From: Chelatococcus sambhunathii
GTDB lineage: Bacteria; Pseudomonadota; Alphaproteobacteria; Rhizobiales; Beijerinckiaceae
DNA length: 64,000 bases
Direction of reading: 5' to 3'
Assembly: GCF_001418005.1 (NCBI RefSeq)
Contig: NZ_LIOL01000001.1
Span: 124,001-188,000, forward strand
Shown: positions 1-8,181 of the stretch, piece by piece
Layout of the letters: each line of letters begins with the position of its first letter
Numbering within the stretch: position 1 is the first letter of the stretch
Notes under the pieces: generated by a model
Told to the model about the DNA's origin: nothing
Seen by the model: the letters and a program-made list of their open reading frames with translations, nothing else
Databases searched by the model: none
Program-made: the position numbers and the translations under genes

Positions 1-9
1 GAGATCACC

Positions 10-435
10 ATGGACGAGACGTCGCGGATCATCTACGGGCGGGAGGAAACGCTCCCGGTGGCCGAATTCCGGCAGGTGCTGGATGCATCCGGCCTCGGCA
101 CCATCCGTCCCGTCGAGGACGATGGCCGCCTCGCCGCGATGCTCGCCGGCGCAAACCTGATCGTGACGGCACGCCGCGACGTGCCCGGCCACCCGCTCGT
201 CGGCGTTGCCCGCTCCATCACCGACTTCTCCTGGTGCTGCTACCTGTCCGAGCTCGCCGTTGCGCGCTCTGCCCAGGGCCTCGGCATCGGCAAGGGGTTG
301 CTCGACGAGACCCGCCGGCTTCTCGGGCCGCGCGTCAGCCTGGTGCTGGCCTCCGTCCCGGAAGCGATGGGATTCTACGAGCATGCGGGCATGGTGCGCA
401 TCGCAGACGCCTTCTGGTATCGGCGCGAGGCGTGA
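10..435 (+). CDS. GNAT family N-acetyltransferase
   Basis: A 141-residue single-domain protein. The acetyl-CoA pyrophosphate loop is visible as QGLGIGKGLL at about residues 89-98, after the beta-4 strand segment SELAV; this is the R/QxxGxG/A signature of GNAT enzymes. The C-terminal segment (FYEHAGMVR) matches the usual final strand in which a Tyr often acts as general acid. Family knowledge says it transfers an acetyl group from acetyl-CoA to an amine, but the acceptor cannot be read from the sequence. It is cytoplasmic with no signal peptide. The ATG lies 9 bases from the window edge, so its promoter and any upstream partner are not visible. Confidence 0.85.
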   Translation: MDETSRIIYGREETLPVAEFRQVLDASGLGTIRPVEDDGRLAAMLAGANLIVTARRDVPGHPLVGVARSITDFSWCCYLSELAVARSAQGLGIGKGLLDETRRLLGPRVSLVLASVPEAMGFYEHAGMVRIADAFWYRREA

Positions 436-516
436 CGATAGGCGGTACGGCTGTCGCAATGTTTCTGCCGTAAGGGATGCGGCTGCGTCGACCGAAACTC
501 CCCGGAAGGACCCGTC

Positions 517-981
517 ATGTATCCAGTCCAGATTCGCGAACTCGCTCCCGTCAGGGTCGTGGCCATCCGCCACATCGGCCCCTACGAAAGCGCCGGCCCC
601 ACCTTCGACCGGCTCTGGGCCTGGGCCCGCGCGCGGGGGCCCCTTCCGGTCGACCTGCGCGTGTTCAGCGTCTATCATGACGATCCCACGCTCGTGCCGG
701 CAGGCAGCCTGCGCTGCGATGTCGCGATGTACATTGGCCCGGATGCGCAGAGCGATAGCGTCGTCACGGTCGGCGAAATCCCTGGCGGACGCCATGCCGT
801 GCTGAGGTTGAAGGGTCCCTACTCCCTCGTTCCGCAGGCTTCCCGCTGGCTGCTCGAAACATGGCTGCCACAGCACGGCGAACGGCCGGCGCGAGCCCCT
901 TTCGACGAGTATCTCAACAACCCGGCCATCGTGCCGCCGGAAGAGCTGCGCACCGATATCTGCCTGCCACTGGCCGGCTGA
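517..981 (+). CDS. GyrI-like / AraC effector-binding domain protein
   Basis: A 154-residue protein made only of a GyrI-like (SbmC/Rob C-terminal) ligand-binding domain: it opens with the strand IRELAPVRVVAIRHIGPY typical of the fold, has the acidic central part, and ends with a TDICLPL strand. There is no helix-turn-helix, so it is not a complete AraC regulator. Stand-alone members bind or hydrolyse small hydrophobic or cationic compounds, or modulate gyrase; the ligand here is unknown. A strong ribosome site (GGAAGGA) sits about 7 bases before the ATG. It follows the GNAT gene by 81 bases on the same strand and may be co-transcribed. Confidence 0.8.
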   Translation: MYPVQIRELAPVRVVAIRHIGPYESAGPTFDRLWAWARARGPLPVDLRVFSVYHDDPTLVPAGSLRCDVAMYIGPDAQSDSVVTVGEIPGGRHAVLRLKGPYSLVPQASRWLLETWLPQHGERPARAPFDEYLNNPAIVPPEELRTDICLPLAG

Positions 982-991
982 GCGCCACCCG

Positions 992-1606
992 TCACGCCCG
1001 TGCCGGCGACCAGCGCACAATCTGCAGCAGCACTGACGACAGCGCTTCGTCGAGCGCGCGCGCTGCCCCTGGCCCGGTGATGCCGGCAACCGGCACGCGC
1101 GCCGAGAAGATCTTGGCCGAGACCACGCGGCCGCTGACCGTCTCGATGAGGCGCGCCGAGATCTCGACCACAGCCTCGGACGACGCGCTCGACACCTCGA
1201 ATCGGCGGATTTCGCTGCCGAGCGCGTAATTGGCGACGACCCCGTCGCCGGGGCGCGCCACACGGCCGAGGCGGCTGCCGTTCTCGAAGGTCTGGATCAG
1301 GCGCGTCTGCACCAGCTTGGGCAGCCGGTCGGCCCATTGCACGCCGTCGAGCTGCGAGACGGCGCCGTCCGCACCCTTGACGATGATGGCGCTGCCATCG
1401 AGCGTCTGCAGCGCCAGCGGCTCGGTGACGATGAGTTGGTCACCGCCGATGCGGGCCGCCCCCGTCACCTCGCGTGGCGCCGAGAGATCGAACGTCGCGG
1501 GCGCCGGGCCGGCGCAGCCGGCGAGGACGAGCCCCGCCACGAGCAGCGCGCAGGCGCCGGGGCGAACGGAGCCGCCGGAAGAAGCGGCAGACGATCTGCG
1601 GTTCAT
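992..1606 (-). CDS. ABC-type transport auxiliary lipoprotein (Mla/Pqi operon)
   Basis: A 204-residue predicted lipoprotein and last gene of a four-gene lipid-transport operon. Starting at MNRRSS, a hydrophobic segment ends in the lipobox LAGC with Cys31 as the lipidation site, so the protein should be anchored in the inner or outer membrane facing the periplasm. The rest matches the auxiliary-component (PF03886-like) lipoproteins that accompany MlaD-type MCE proteins. The longer open frame reaching 1918 runs antisense-like through mlaD and is rejected; the chosen ATG lies 1 base after the upstream MCE gene stop. Role by context: helps move phospholipids between membranes. Confidence 0.8.
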   Translation of the reverse strand: MNRRSSAASSGGSVRPGACALLVAGLVLAGCAGPAPATFDLSAPREVTGAARIGGDQLIVTEPLALQTLDGSAIIVKGADGAVSQLDGVQWADRLPKLVQTRLIQTFENGSRLGRVARPGDGVVANYALGSEIRRFEVSSASSEAVVEISARLIETVSGRVVSAKIFSARVPVAGITGPGAARALDEALSSVLLQIVRWSPARA

Positions 1607-1607
1607 G

Positions 1608-2720
1608 TCAGCGACCACTGTAGGCTGGCAATCCCGGCTTGCTGCCGAAGATGAACTGCTGGGGGTTGCGCTCGACGCTGCGCAGCACGCGGTTGATCTC
1701 GTTGAGGGTGCGGCGCCCTTCGCTCGCCAGCGCCTCGTAATCGCGCAGGCCGGGGCCGGTGAAGCGGTTGATGCCGGCCGTGATCTCGGCCGTGCGCTTA
1801 TCGAGGTTGTCGGCCAGCACGCGGATGGAACGGGCGGCCTCCGCCACCTCCTCGAAGGCGCCCTTGCCCTCGGGCGAGGACAGGAAGCCTTCCGCTGCCT
1901 TGAGAACGCCGTCGACACGGTCCGCCGCGACGTCGAGCTTCTTCGAGATCGAGGCGATGTCCTTCAGCGTCGATTCGATGTCGCCGCTCGAATCGCCGAG
2001 CGCTGCGGTGAAGCGATCGACATTGTCGACGATGCGCGTCACGCGGTCCGGCGGTACCGCCGTCACCACCTCATCGAGATTCGCAGCGAGCGTCTCCAGC
2101 CGCTTCGACAGGTCGGCTGCATTGCCCAGCAGCCGCTCGAGACCCGGGGCGTTATCGGCGAGTGCGCCGGAGAACCGCTCAACGTTCTGCACCGTGCGGG
2201 TGATCGGATCCTCGGCCTGGCCGACGATGCGGTCGAACTTCGTCAATACGTCGTCCGCCTTGCCCGCGAGCCGCTGTGCCGTCTCCAGAAGATCCTGGAA
2301 ATCCGAGCGGTCGGCGAAGATCGTCGGCAGTGGCTGGCCGGGTCCGGCTTCCAGCGGCCGTGCGTCGGGATTGCCGCCGGTGAGCTGGATGTTGGCGACG
2401 CCGGTCAGCCCCTGATATTCGAGCCGCGCCTTGGTGTCGGTATTGATCGGCGTCGTGCGGTCGACGTCGACGCGCGCGACCACGCGCCGCGGGTCCTCGG
2501 GCAGAAGCTCGATGTTCGATACCTCGCCGACCCTGAGACCGTTAAACAGTACCAGGGAGCCACGCGACAGGCCGGAGACGGAGCCGGAGAAGACGATGCG
2601 ATAGCTCACGCGGTTGGCGCGCACGTCTGCCCCGGCGAACCAGTAGACGAACAGGAAGGCGCCGGCGATGACCACCAGCGTGAACAATCCGATCAGAGCG
2701 TAATTGGCCCGTGTCTCCAT
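1608..2720 (-). CDS. mlaD: MlaD family protein (MCE domain lipid-binding component)
   Basis: A 370-residue membrane-anchored periplasmic protein. One transmembrane helix lies at about residues 7-29, followed by an MCE domain at about 38-120 (SGSVSGLSRGSLVLFNGLRVG, then the LEYQGLTGVANIQL strand). The remaining 240 residues are predicted helical and coiled-coil rich, longer than E. coli MlaD (about 183 residues) and more like the alphaproteobacterial long form. MCE proteins form hexameric rings that pass phospholipids to or from the ABC transporter. It sits 19 bases downstream of the ATPase gene and directly upstream of the auxiliary lipoprotein gene, so the operon order is permease, ATPase, MCE, lipoprotein. 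Confidence 0.9.
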   Translation of the reverse strand: METRANYALIGLFTLVVIAGAFLFVYWFAGADVRANRVSYRIVFSGSVSGLSRGSLVLFNGLRVGEVSNIELLPEDPRRVVARVDVDRTTPINTDTKARLEYQGLTGVANIQLTGGNPDARPLEAGPGQPLPTIFADRSDFQDLLETAQRLAGKADDVLTKFDRIVGQAEDPITRTVQNVERFSGALADNAPGLERLLGNAADLSKRLETLAANLDEVVTAVPPDRVTRIVDNVDRFTAALGDSSGDIESTLKDIASISKKLDVAADRVDGVLKAAEGFLSSPEGKGAFEEVAEAARSIRVLADNLDKRTAEITAGINRFTGPGLRDYEALASEGRRTLNEINRVLRSVERNPQQFIFGSKPGLPAYSGR

Positions 2721-2739
2721 ACCGCCTGTCGTCTCTTTC

Positions 2740-3546
2740 TCACTCGGCCATCACGGCCCGGGCTCTCTTGCCGTGGAAATAGGCCCTCACCCAAGGGTGA
2801 TCCGAGGCCAGCATATCCTCGATCGTTCCCGATGCGATGATTCGCCCCTCCCCGAGCGCCGCGATACGGTCGCAGACCGAATGGAGGCTGTCGAGGTCGT
2901 GGGTTACCATGAAAACCGTGAGCCCCAAAGTCTTCTGCAGGGTGGCGATGAGGTCGTCGAAGTCGCCCGCCCCGATGGGGTCGAGGCCTGACGTCGGTTC
3001 GTCGAGAAACACAATTTCGGGATCGAGGGCGAGCGCGCGGGCGAGCGCGGCGCGCTTGATCATGCCGCCCGACAGGTCGGAGGGATATTTGTCCGCCGCG
3101 TCGGGGCTGAGGCCCACCATCTCGATCTTCAGCATGGCGAGTTCCTCGAGCAGCCGGTCGGACATGTCGAGGTATTCGCGCATCGGCACCTGCACGTTCT
3201 GCCTCACCGTCAGCGAGGAGAACAGTGCCCCGTGCTGGAACAGCACGCCCCAACGGCGCTCGATGGCCCTGCGCGAGGCCGGATTGAGGCCGTCGAGATC
3301 CTCGCCGAAGACCTCGATGGTGCCGGCCCGCTTCGGCACAAGGCCGAGGATCGCGCGTGTCAGCACGGATTTGCCGGTTCCCGAGGCTCCGACGAAGCCG
3401 AGGATCTCGCCACGGTAAACGTCGAGATCGAGCCCCTTCATGATCGTCTTCTCGCCGAAGCCGACCTCGAGCCCGCGCACGCGGATGACGACCTCGCGCT
3501 CGCGTTCGTCGGCGGTTCTGGCGGAGTTCTGGGGCGTATCATCCAT
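2740..3546 (-). CDS. mlaF: Mla-type ABC transporter ATP-binding protein
   Basis: A 268-residue ABC ATPase. Walker A is GASGTGKS at residues 53-60, the signature LSGGM at 158-162, Walker B with LDEP at 181-184, and the switch His follows in VTHD. The Q-loop reads LFQHGALFSSLTV, which is characteristic of the MlaF/Mkl retention-of-lipid subfamily. It powers lipid movement through the MlaE permease encoded immediately upstream, 1 base away, so the two are translated as a unit. Cytoplasmic face of the inner membrane. Confidence 0.92.
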   Translation of the reverse strand: MDDTPQNSARTADEREREVVIRVRGLEVGFGEKTIMKGLDLDVYRGEILGFVGASGTGKSVLTRAILGLVPKRAGTIEVFGEDLDGLNPASRRAIERRWGVLFQHGALFSSLTVRQNVQVPMREYLDMSDRLLEELAMLKIEMVGLSPDAADKYPSDLSGGMIKRAALARALALDPEIVFLDEPTSGLDPIGAGDFDDLIATLQKTLGLTVFMVTHDLDSLHSVCDRIAALGEGRIIASGTIEDMLASDHPWVRAYFHGKRARAVMAE

Positions 3547-3547
3547 G

Positions 3548-4681
3548 TCAGTAATCGATGGCCGCGAAGAACATGGCGAAGAGACCGTCGACCACGATCA
3601 CCATGAAGATGGACTTTACCACCGATGACGTCACCTGCCGGCCGAGCGACTCCGCCGAGCCCTGCACGGCGAGCCCCTCGAGCGAGGCAATGAGGCCGAT
3701 GACGAGCGCCATGAAAGGCGCCTTGATGAGGCCGACGAGGAAGGTGGAAAGCACAATCGCCCCCTGCAGGCGGGCGAGGAAGATCTCGGGGCTGATGCCG
3801 CCGTAGACCCAGGCCACGAGACCGCCGCCGAGCAGCGCCGACATCATCGACAGGAAGGTCAGCAGTGGCAGCCCGATGATGAGCGCCAGCACGCGCGGCA
3901 CGATCAGCACCTGCACCGGGTCGAGCCCCATCACGCGCAGCGCATCCACCTCCTCACGCATCTTCATCGAGCCGATCTCGGCCGTGAAGGCGCTGCCCGA
4001 GCGGCCGGCGATCATGATCGATGTAAGGAGTACCGCCAGTTCGCGCAGGATAAGGATGCCGACGAGATCAACCACGAAGGGCGTCGCCCCGAAGCGCTGC
4101 AGCTGGAAGATGCCCTGCTGCGCCACGATGGCCCCGACGAGGAAGGAGATGAGCGCGATGATGGGCACGCCGCGGAAGGCGATGTGTTCCAACTGGTGAA
4201 CGAGCGCGGGAAAGCGGAAGCGGCGGGGATTGAAGAGCACGACGACCAGCGCCGCGACAACCTCGCCGAGGAAGCTGACGCCGCGCACGAAGTCCTTGCC
4301 CACCTCGACGACCGTGCGGCCGACGTCGACGAGAAAGTCGACGATGTGCAAGTTCTTCGCGCGGCTCGGCTCCTGGAAGCCGCGATAGGCGATCTCGTCG
4401 AGCAGCGTTTGATGCTCCGGGCGGGCACCGACGAAATCGGCGCGCTGGCCCCGGTCGCCCAGTTCGTGCCGCGTCCGATCGAGCACCCAAGCGCCCAGCG
4501 TGTCGAGCCGCCCGATCTCCGAAATGTCGATGCGTACGCTGCCGCCGCCGCGGGCTTCCTCCAGAAGCATGGCGGCGAGCCGCTCCACCTCGGCGGCATG
4601 GGGCGCCGTCCAGCGCCCGGACACGACGAAGCGCATATCACCGCCGCGCTCGTCGACGGCGATCGCCGGTCCTGAATTCAT
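3548..4681 (-). CDS. mlaE: MlaE permease fused to an N-terminal STAS (MlaB-like) domain
   Basis: A 377-residue protein in two parts. Residues about 12-105 resemble a STAS/MlaB domain (FVVSGRWT strand, then IDISEIGRLDTLGAWVL). Residues about 120-377 are the MlaE permease with five or so membrane helices, containing the motifs FRGVPIIALISFLVGAI and EIGSMKMREEVDALRVMG of this family. E. coli encodes MlaB and MlaE separately; here they are one chain. The open frame extends far upstream to 5206, but that extension is low-complexity and lies opposite the epimerase gene, so I use ATG 4681 (ATG 4699 is an alternative). First gene of the lipid transport operon. Confidence 0.88.
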   Translation of the reverse strand: MNSGPAIAVDERGGDMRFVVSGRWTAPHAAEVERLAAMLLEEARGGGSVRIDISEIGRLDTLGAWVLDRTRHELGDRGQRADFVGARPEHQTLLDEIAYRGFQEPSRAKNLHIVDFLVDVGRTVVEVGKDFVRGVSFLGEVVAALVVVLFNPRRFRFPALVHQLEHIAFRGVPIIALISFLVGAIVAQQGIFQLQRFGATPFVVDLVGILILRELAVLLTSIMIAGRSGSAFTAEIGSMKMREEVDALRVMGLDPVQVLIVPRVLALIIGLPLLTFLSMMSALLGGGLVAWVYGGISPEIFLARLQGAIVLSTFLVGLIKAPFMALVIGLIASLEGLAVQGSAESLGRQVTSSVVKSIFMVIVVDGLFAMFFAAIDY

Positions 4682-4870
4682 CGCCTCGATGCCCGCCATG
4701 CCTCGCCCAGGGTGCGCTCCCCGTCGAATCCAGGCACCGTGATAACGCGCCGGAACCGTGACTGTCGACAAATGCACCGCGGAATTCCTGCCCGCCGGCC
4801 ATTGTGCGTGCCTTGCGCTGGCGGTTGTGGCTTTATCGCAACCCCGCCGTGTCCTTGCCGGGAACAAGAG

Positions 4871-5866
4871 ATGTCCACGACCGACCGCAAGCTCTCCGTC
4901 ACGATCGAGCGCTTTCCCATCGCCGGCGTCTTCTCCATCGCCCGCGGCAGCCGTACGGAGGCGGTCGTCGTCACCGCCACCATCACCGAGGCAGGTCGCA
5001 CCGGGCGCGGCGAATGCGTCCCCTATGCCCGCTATGGCGAGACCGTCGAGGGCGTCGCCGCCGCCATCGAGGCGCTTGCCCCGGCGATCGCCGCCGGTCT
5101 CGATCGCGAAGCCCTGCAGGAGGCGATGCCGGCAGGCGCCGCCCGCAACGCGCTCGACTGCGCCCTGTGGGATCTCGAGGCCAAGCGCGCCGGCCTGCCG
5201 GCCCACGTCCTCGCCGGCATCGACCGCCTCGGCAAGGCGACCACGGCCTATACCATCAGCCTCGCCGAGCCGGTGGCGATGGCCGAGGCGGCGCGTGCGG
5301 CGCGAGAGCGCACCATCCTCAAGATCAAGCTCGGCAAGCCGGAGGGCGACATCCGGCGTCTCGAGGCCGTGCGCGCCGCCGCGCCCGATGCGACGCTCAT
5401 CGTCGACGCCAACGAGGGCTGGCGACCTGACGTTCTGGCGGACCTGCTGCAGGCATCGGCCGACAACGGCGTCGCCCTCGTCGAGCAGCCGCTACCGGCG
5501 GGCGAGGACGCCGTGCTGGCCGATATCGGCCGTTCCATACCGGTCTGCGCCGACGAGAGCCTACACACTCGGGCGGACCTGCCGAGGCTCAGGCCGCTCT
5601 ATGACGCGGTCAACATCAAGCTCGACAAGACGGGCGGTTTGACCGAGGCCCTCAGGCTCGCCGCCGAGGCCGAGGCTCAGGGCTTCGCGATCATGGTCGG
5701 CTGCATGGTGGGCACGTCGCTCGCCATGGCGCCGGCGATGCTGCTGACGCCGCGCGCCCGCTTCGTCGATCTCGACGGGCCGCTGCTGCTGGCGCGCGAC
5801 CGACCGCACGGCCTCGTCTATGACGGCAGCACGGTTTCGCCGCCCTCCTGCCTGCTCTGGGGCTGA
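4871..5866 (+). CDS. Dipeptide epimerase (enolase superfamily, L-Ala-D/L-Glu epimerase-like)
   Basis: A 331-residue muconate-lactonizing-enzyme-subgroup member of the enolase superfamily. The KxK catalytic pair is at Lys151/Lys153 (LKIKLG), metal ligands at Asp179 (VDANEGW), Glu205 (VEQP) and Asp228 (ADES), and the opposing lysine at about 250 in NIKLDKTGG. These match L-Ala-D/L-Glu epimerases, which recycle murein dipeptides; DgcA-type N-acetyl-D-Glu racemases are close relatives and cannot be excluded. The open frame reaches 4712, but the start at MSTTDRK fits the family N-terminus. The 3' end overlaps the convergent MFS gene by 49 bases, so a transporter for the same substrate is a fair inference. 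Confidence 0.85.
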   Translation: MSTTDRKLSVTIERFPIAGVFSIARGSRTEAVVVTATITEAGRTGRGECVPYARYGETVEGVAAAIEALAPAIAAGLDREALQEAMPAGAARNALDCALWDLEAKRAGLPAHVLAGIDRLGKATTAYTISLAEPVAMAEAARAARERTILKIKLGKPEGDIRRLEAVRAAAPDATLIVDANEGWRPDVLADLLQASADNGVALVEQPLPAGEDAVLADIGRSIPVCADESLHTRADLPRLRPLYDAVNIKLDKTGGLTEALRLAAEAEAQGFAIMVGCMVGTSLAMAPAMLLTPRARFVDLDGPLLLARDRPHGLVYDGSTVSPPSCLLWG

Positions 5867-6999
5867 GAAACCCGCCGCGCGGCGAGGAAGGCGAGAAGCA
5901 TGCCGAGCGCGCCGAGCCCCGCCATGGCAAAATAGCCGCCCGCGCCGGAGGCCCCATAGAGCGGACCGCTCGCCATGGTCGCCGCGGCCATGGCGCCGGC
6001 GTTGCAGGCCGTCAGGATGCCCTGCCAGCGCGCCCGCGCGCCGCGCGGCGCGAGCCCGGTGATGGCGGCGATGGTGCCGAGATGCGTGGCGCCGAAGCTG
6101 AGGCCGTGCAGAAGCTGCAGCACCAGCGTCCCGGCGAATCCGGGATCGAGCCCCATCAGCGCGAAGCGGGCGAGCGCTGCCCCGCCGCCGAGAGCGACCC
6201 AGGCGAGCCCCCGCCCCACTGTGCCGATGAGCGGCCCCAGGCGCGCGAAGAGAGCAATCTCGGCGAGGACGCCAAGCGACCACAACAGGCCGATGGCATT
6301 GCCCGAAAGCCCCTGCCCGCGCCAGTGCAGGGTGCCGAAGGCGTAGATCATGGCGTGGCTCGCCTGCACGCTGGCTGCGGCCATGACGAGCGCCAACAGC
6401 GCCCCGCGCTGCCGACGCGGTGCATGGGCGACGCTGGGCGCGCCGACCGGCAGCTCTTGCCCGCCACTCGGCGCGGCGAGCGCCGCCACGGCCCCGAGGC
6501 CCGCCACCGTCGCCAGCAGCCAGACGAAGGCATCCGCCTTCAGGACCGTCAGCAGGACTCCGCCGGCGAGATTGGTGACGAGGAAAGCGACCGAGCCCCA
6601 GAGCCGGATGCCGCCGTAGCTCAGCCGCGGCCGCCCGTGCAGATAGGCCGTGGTCGTGACATCGGTCAGCGGGATGAGCGGCGCCATGCACAAGCCGACG
6701 AAGACCATCACGGTCATGATGCTGGCCAGCCCCCCGGTCTGTGCCAGCAGGACATAGGCAGCGAGAAGGCCTGCGTTTACAATGGCGAGCAGCACGCCGG
6801 CCGACAGGTGCCGGTCGGCCAGCGCGGTGATGAAGGGCGTCGCGAGGATGCGCACCACCATCGGGATGGCGAGGACGAGACCGATGGCCGCCGCATCGAG
6901 CCCGCGGCTTTCGAGCCAGACGGGGAAGAACGGCAGATAGAGGCCGGTGCCGACGAAGATGACGGCATTGAGCAGACACAGGCGAACGAGGCCATCCAT
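5818..6999 (-). CDS. MFS transporter (MFS_1-like)
   Basis: A 393-residue protein with about 12 predicted membrane helices starting at residue 8 (LLNAVIFVGTGLYLPFFPVWL), a pattern shared with the HcaT/LacY-like MFS_1-like branch in which the first helix is followed by WLESRGL. The loop between helices 2 and 3 carries ALADRH, equivalent to the MFS GxxxDRxGRR motif in reduced form. It should be an inner-membrane secondary transporter; substrate not determinable. It converges on and overlaps the dipeptide epimerase gene by 49 bases, an arrangement that makes antisense interference possible. The start ATG 6999 is 166 bases from the divergent gene at 7166. Confidence 0.82.
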   Translation of the reverse strand: MDGLVRLCLLNAVIFVGTGLYLPFFPVWLESRGLDAAAIGLVLAIPMVVRILATPFITALADRHLSAGVLLAIVNAGLLAAYVLLAQTGGLASIMTVMVFVGLCMAPLIPLTDVTTTAYLHGRPRLSYGGIRLWGSVAFLVTNLAGGVLLTVLKADAFVWLLATVAGLGAVAALAAPSGGQELPVGAPSVAHAPRRQRGALLALVMAAASVQASHAMIYAFGTLHWRGQGLSGNAIGLLWSLGVLAEIALFARLGPLIGTVGRGLAWVALGGGAALARFALMGLDPGFAGTLVLQLLHGLSFGATHLGTIAAITGLAPRGARARWQGILTACNAGAMAAATMASGPLYGASGAGGYFAMAGLGALGMLLAFLAARRVSQPQSRQEGGETVLPS

Positions 7000-7165
7000 C
7001 GGAAGGCTCCCCGCGCCGGCATCCGGCGCGTCGAACGGCGAATCGCGGCATCGGCCGCAATCGAGCCGTAAGGGATCGTTCAGATGCTTGCACTAGCCTG
7101 TCGCCTGTCGTCGCTGTGCTGAGCGGCGGCGCTGCGTGTGAGTGAAACGAGTACGGACGGGCCGC

Positions 7166-8173
7166 ATGACCGAAAGCGACAAGCCGCTCGACGATGCAAG
7201 CTACGAGGCCATCGAGGCCGCGGTGATGGAGAGCGAGCGCGGGCGCTGGTTCCTCAACGAGTTCGCGCGCCGCAACCGCAACAGCGACACGCTTTCCGTG
7301 CTGCGGGCGATCGAGAAGATGCAAGGCGCCATTCCCGGGCGCTCGCCCCGGCTCGTCTATCTCGAATCCGAGATCGCGGATATCGCGGCGCTCGTCGCGA
7401 CCGGGCAGGCCGCGATCGCAGCCACGCGGCGGGACGATCCCGTGCCTGAGGCGGACGAGAGCACCGATCCCGTGCTTCGCACCGCCCGCGCCGCCGCCGA
7501 CGGCATGGCGAACGCCACCGAGCAGATCCAGGACCTTGCCTGGGCGCTGCGCGAGCGTGGCGCCGAGGAGACGCTGTGCACCGCGCTGGAGAAGCATGCC
7601 GGCGACCTGCACACCCTCGGCCTGATGCAGGACATCACCGTGCGCCGCCTCGGCCAGGCGCTCGCGCTCCTCGCCAGTGTCGAGCAGCGCCTGCGCGGCC
7701 TCGCCCCGCGCGAGGAAGCGCCCCGCGCCGGACGCGACAAGCCCGACGTCGTCGTGAGCCTGCCCGGTGGCAGCGACAACGGCCTGCGCCGCCGACGCAC
7801 CGACGCACCCGCCCGCATGTCCGCTGCGCCGGAAACGACCTCGCAAACATCACGCCCGGACGATGCCGCGAGCCATCCGGCTCAACCAGCGCAGGAGGCG
7901 TCGCCGTCAGACGAACCGCCGGTCGCGCGGACCGCGCCGAGCCCGGGAGAGGTGCAGCCCGCACGGGTGCGGCGCTATGCCGGCAATGTCGTCTTCGTCG
8001 ATCCCGGCAACACGCGCCGCGGCAGCGCGGCGCTTGCCCGGGACGAGGCGCCACAGCCCGTTCCGCAGCGGCAGGAGACGGCGCAGAAGAGCGACGAGCC
8101 GCGCTTCGAGCCGTCCGTGCTCGCCGCCTTCGACGCCCTGAGCTGGCAGGAGAAGCTGCGCCGCTTCACCTGA
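7166..8173 (+). CDS. Uncharacterised protein, Hyphomicrobiales type
   Basis: A 335-residue soluble protein I cannot assign. The first 60 residues hold a conserved-looking block (MESERGRWFLNEFARRNRNSDT, seen in other Hyphomicrobiales hypothetical proteins), followed by a predicted helical region (about 60-190) rich in Ala, Arg and Glu that could form a coiled coil or four-helix bundle. Residues about 190-300 are a Pro/Ala/Glu-rich, probably disordered linker. The end (EPSVLAAFDALSWQEKLRRFT) is amphipathic and resembles a short conserved C-terminal peptide. No signal peptide or membrane segment. The layout is somewhat like CheZ-type helical phosphatases with a C-terminal peptide, but I saw no catalytic motif and do not claim it. 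Confidence 0.75.
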   Translation: MTESDKPLDDASYEAIEAAVMESERGRWFLNEFARRNRNSDTLSVLRAIEKMQGAIPGRSPRLVYLESEIADIAALVATGQAAIAATRRDDPVPEADESTDPVLRTARAAADGMANATEQIQDLAWALRERGAEETLCTALEKHAGDLHTLGLMQDITVRRLGQALALLASVEQRLRGLAPREEAPRAGRDKPDVVVSLPGGSDNGLRRRRTDAPARMSAAPETTSQTSRPDDAASHPAQPAQEASPSDEPPVARTAPSPGEVQPARVRRYAGNVVFVDPGNTRRGSAALARDEAPQPVPQRQETAQKSDEPRFEPSVLAAFDALSWQEKLRRFT

Positions 8174-8181
8174 GCGTGTGG

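Noticed and set aside
1230-2840. A 536-codon plus-strand frame opposite the MCE gene
   Set aside because: Antisense shadow of the Mla operon with low-complexity sequence.
4682-5206. N-terminal extension of the MlaE-like gene
   Set aside because: The extension is antisense to the epimerase gene and lacks homology; the STAS domain begins right after ATG 4681.
5561-7846. A 761-codon minus-strand frame across the MFS and unknown-protein genes
   Set aside because: It overlaps the MFS gene in another frame and runs antisense to the gene at 7166; composition is Arg/Ala-rich and no family is visible.
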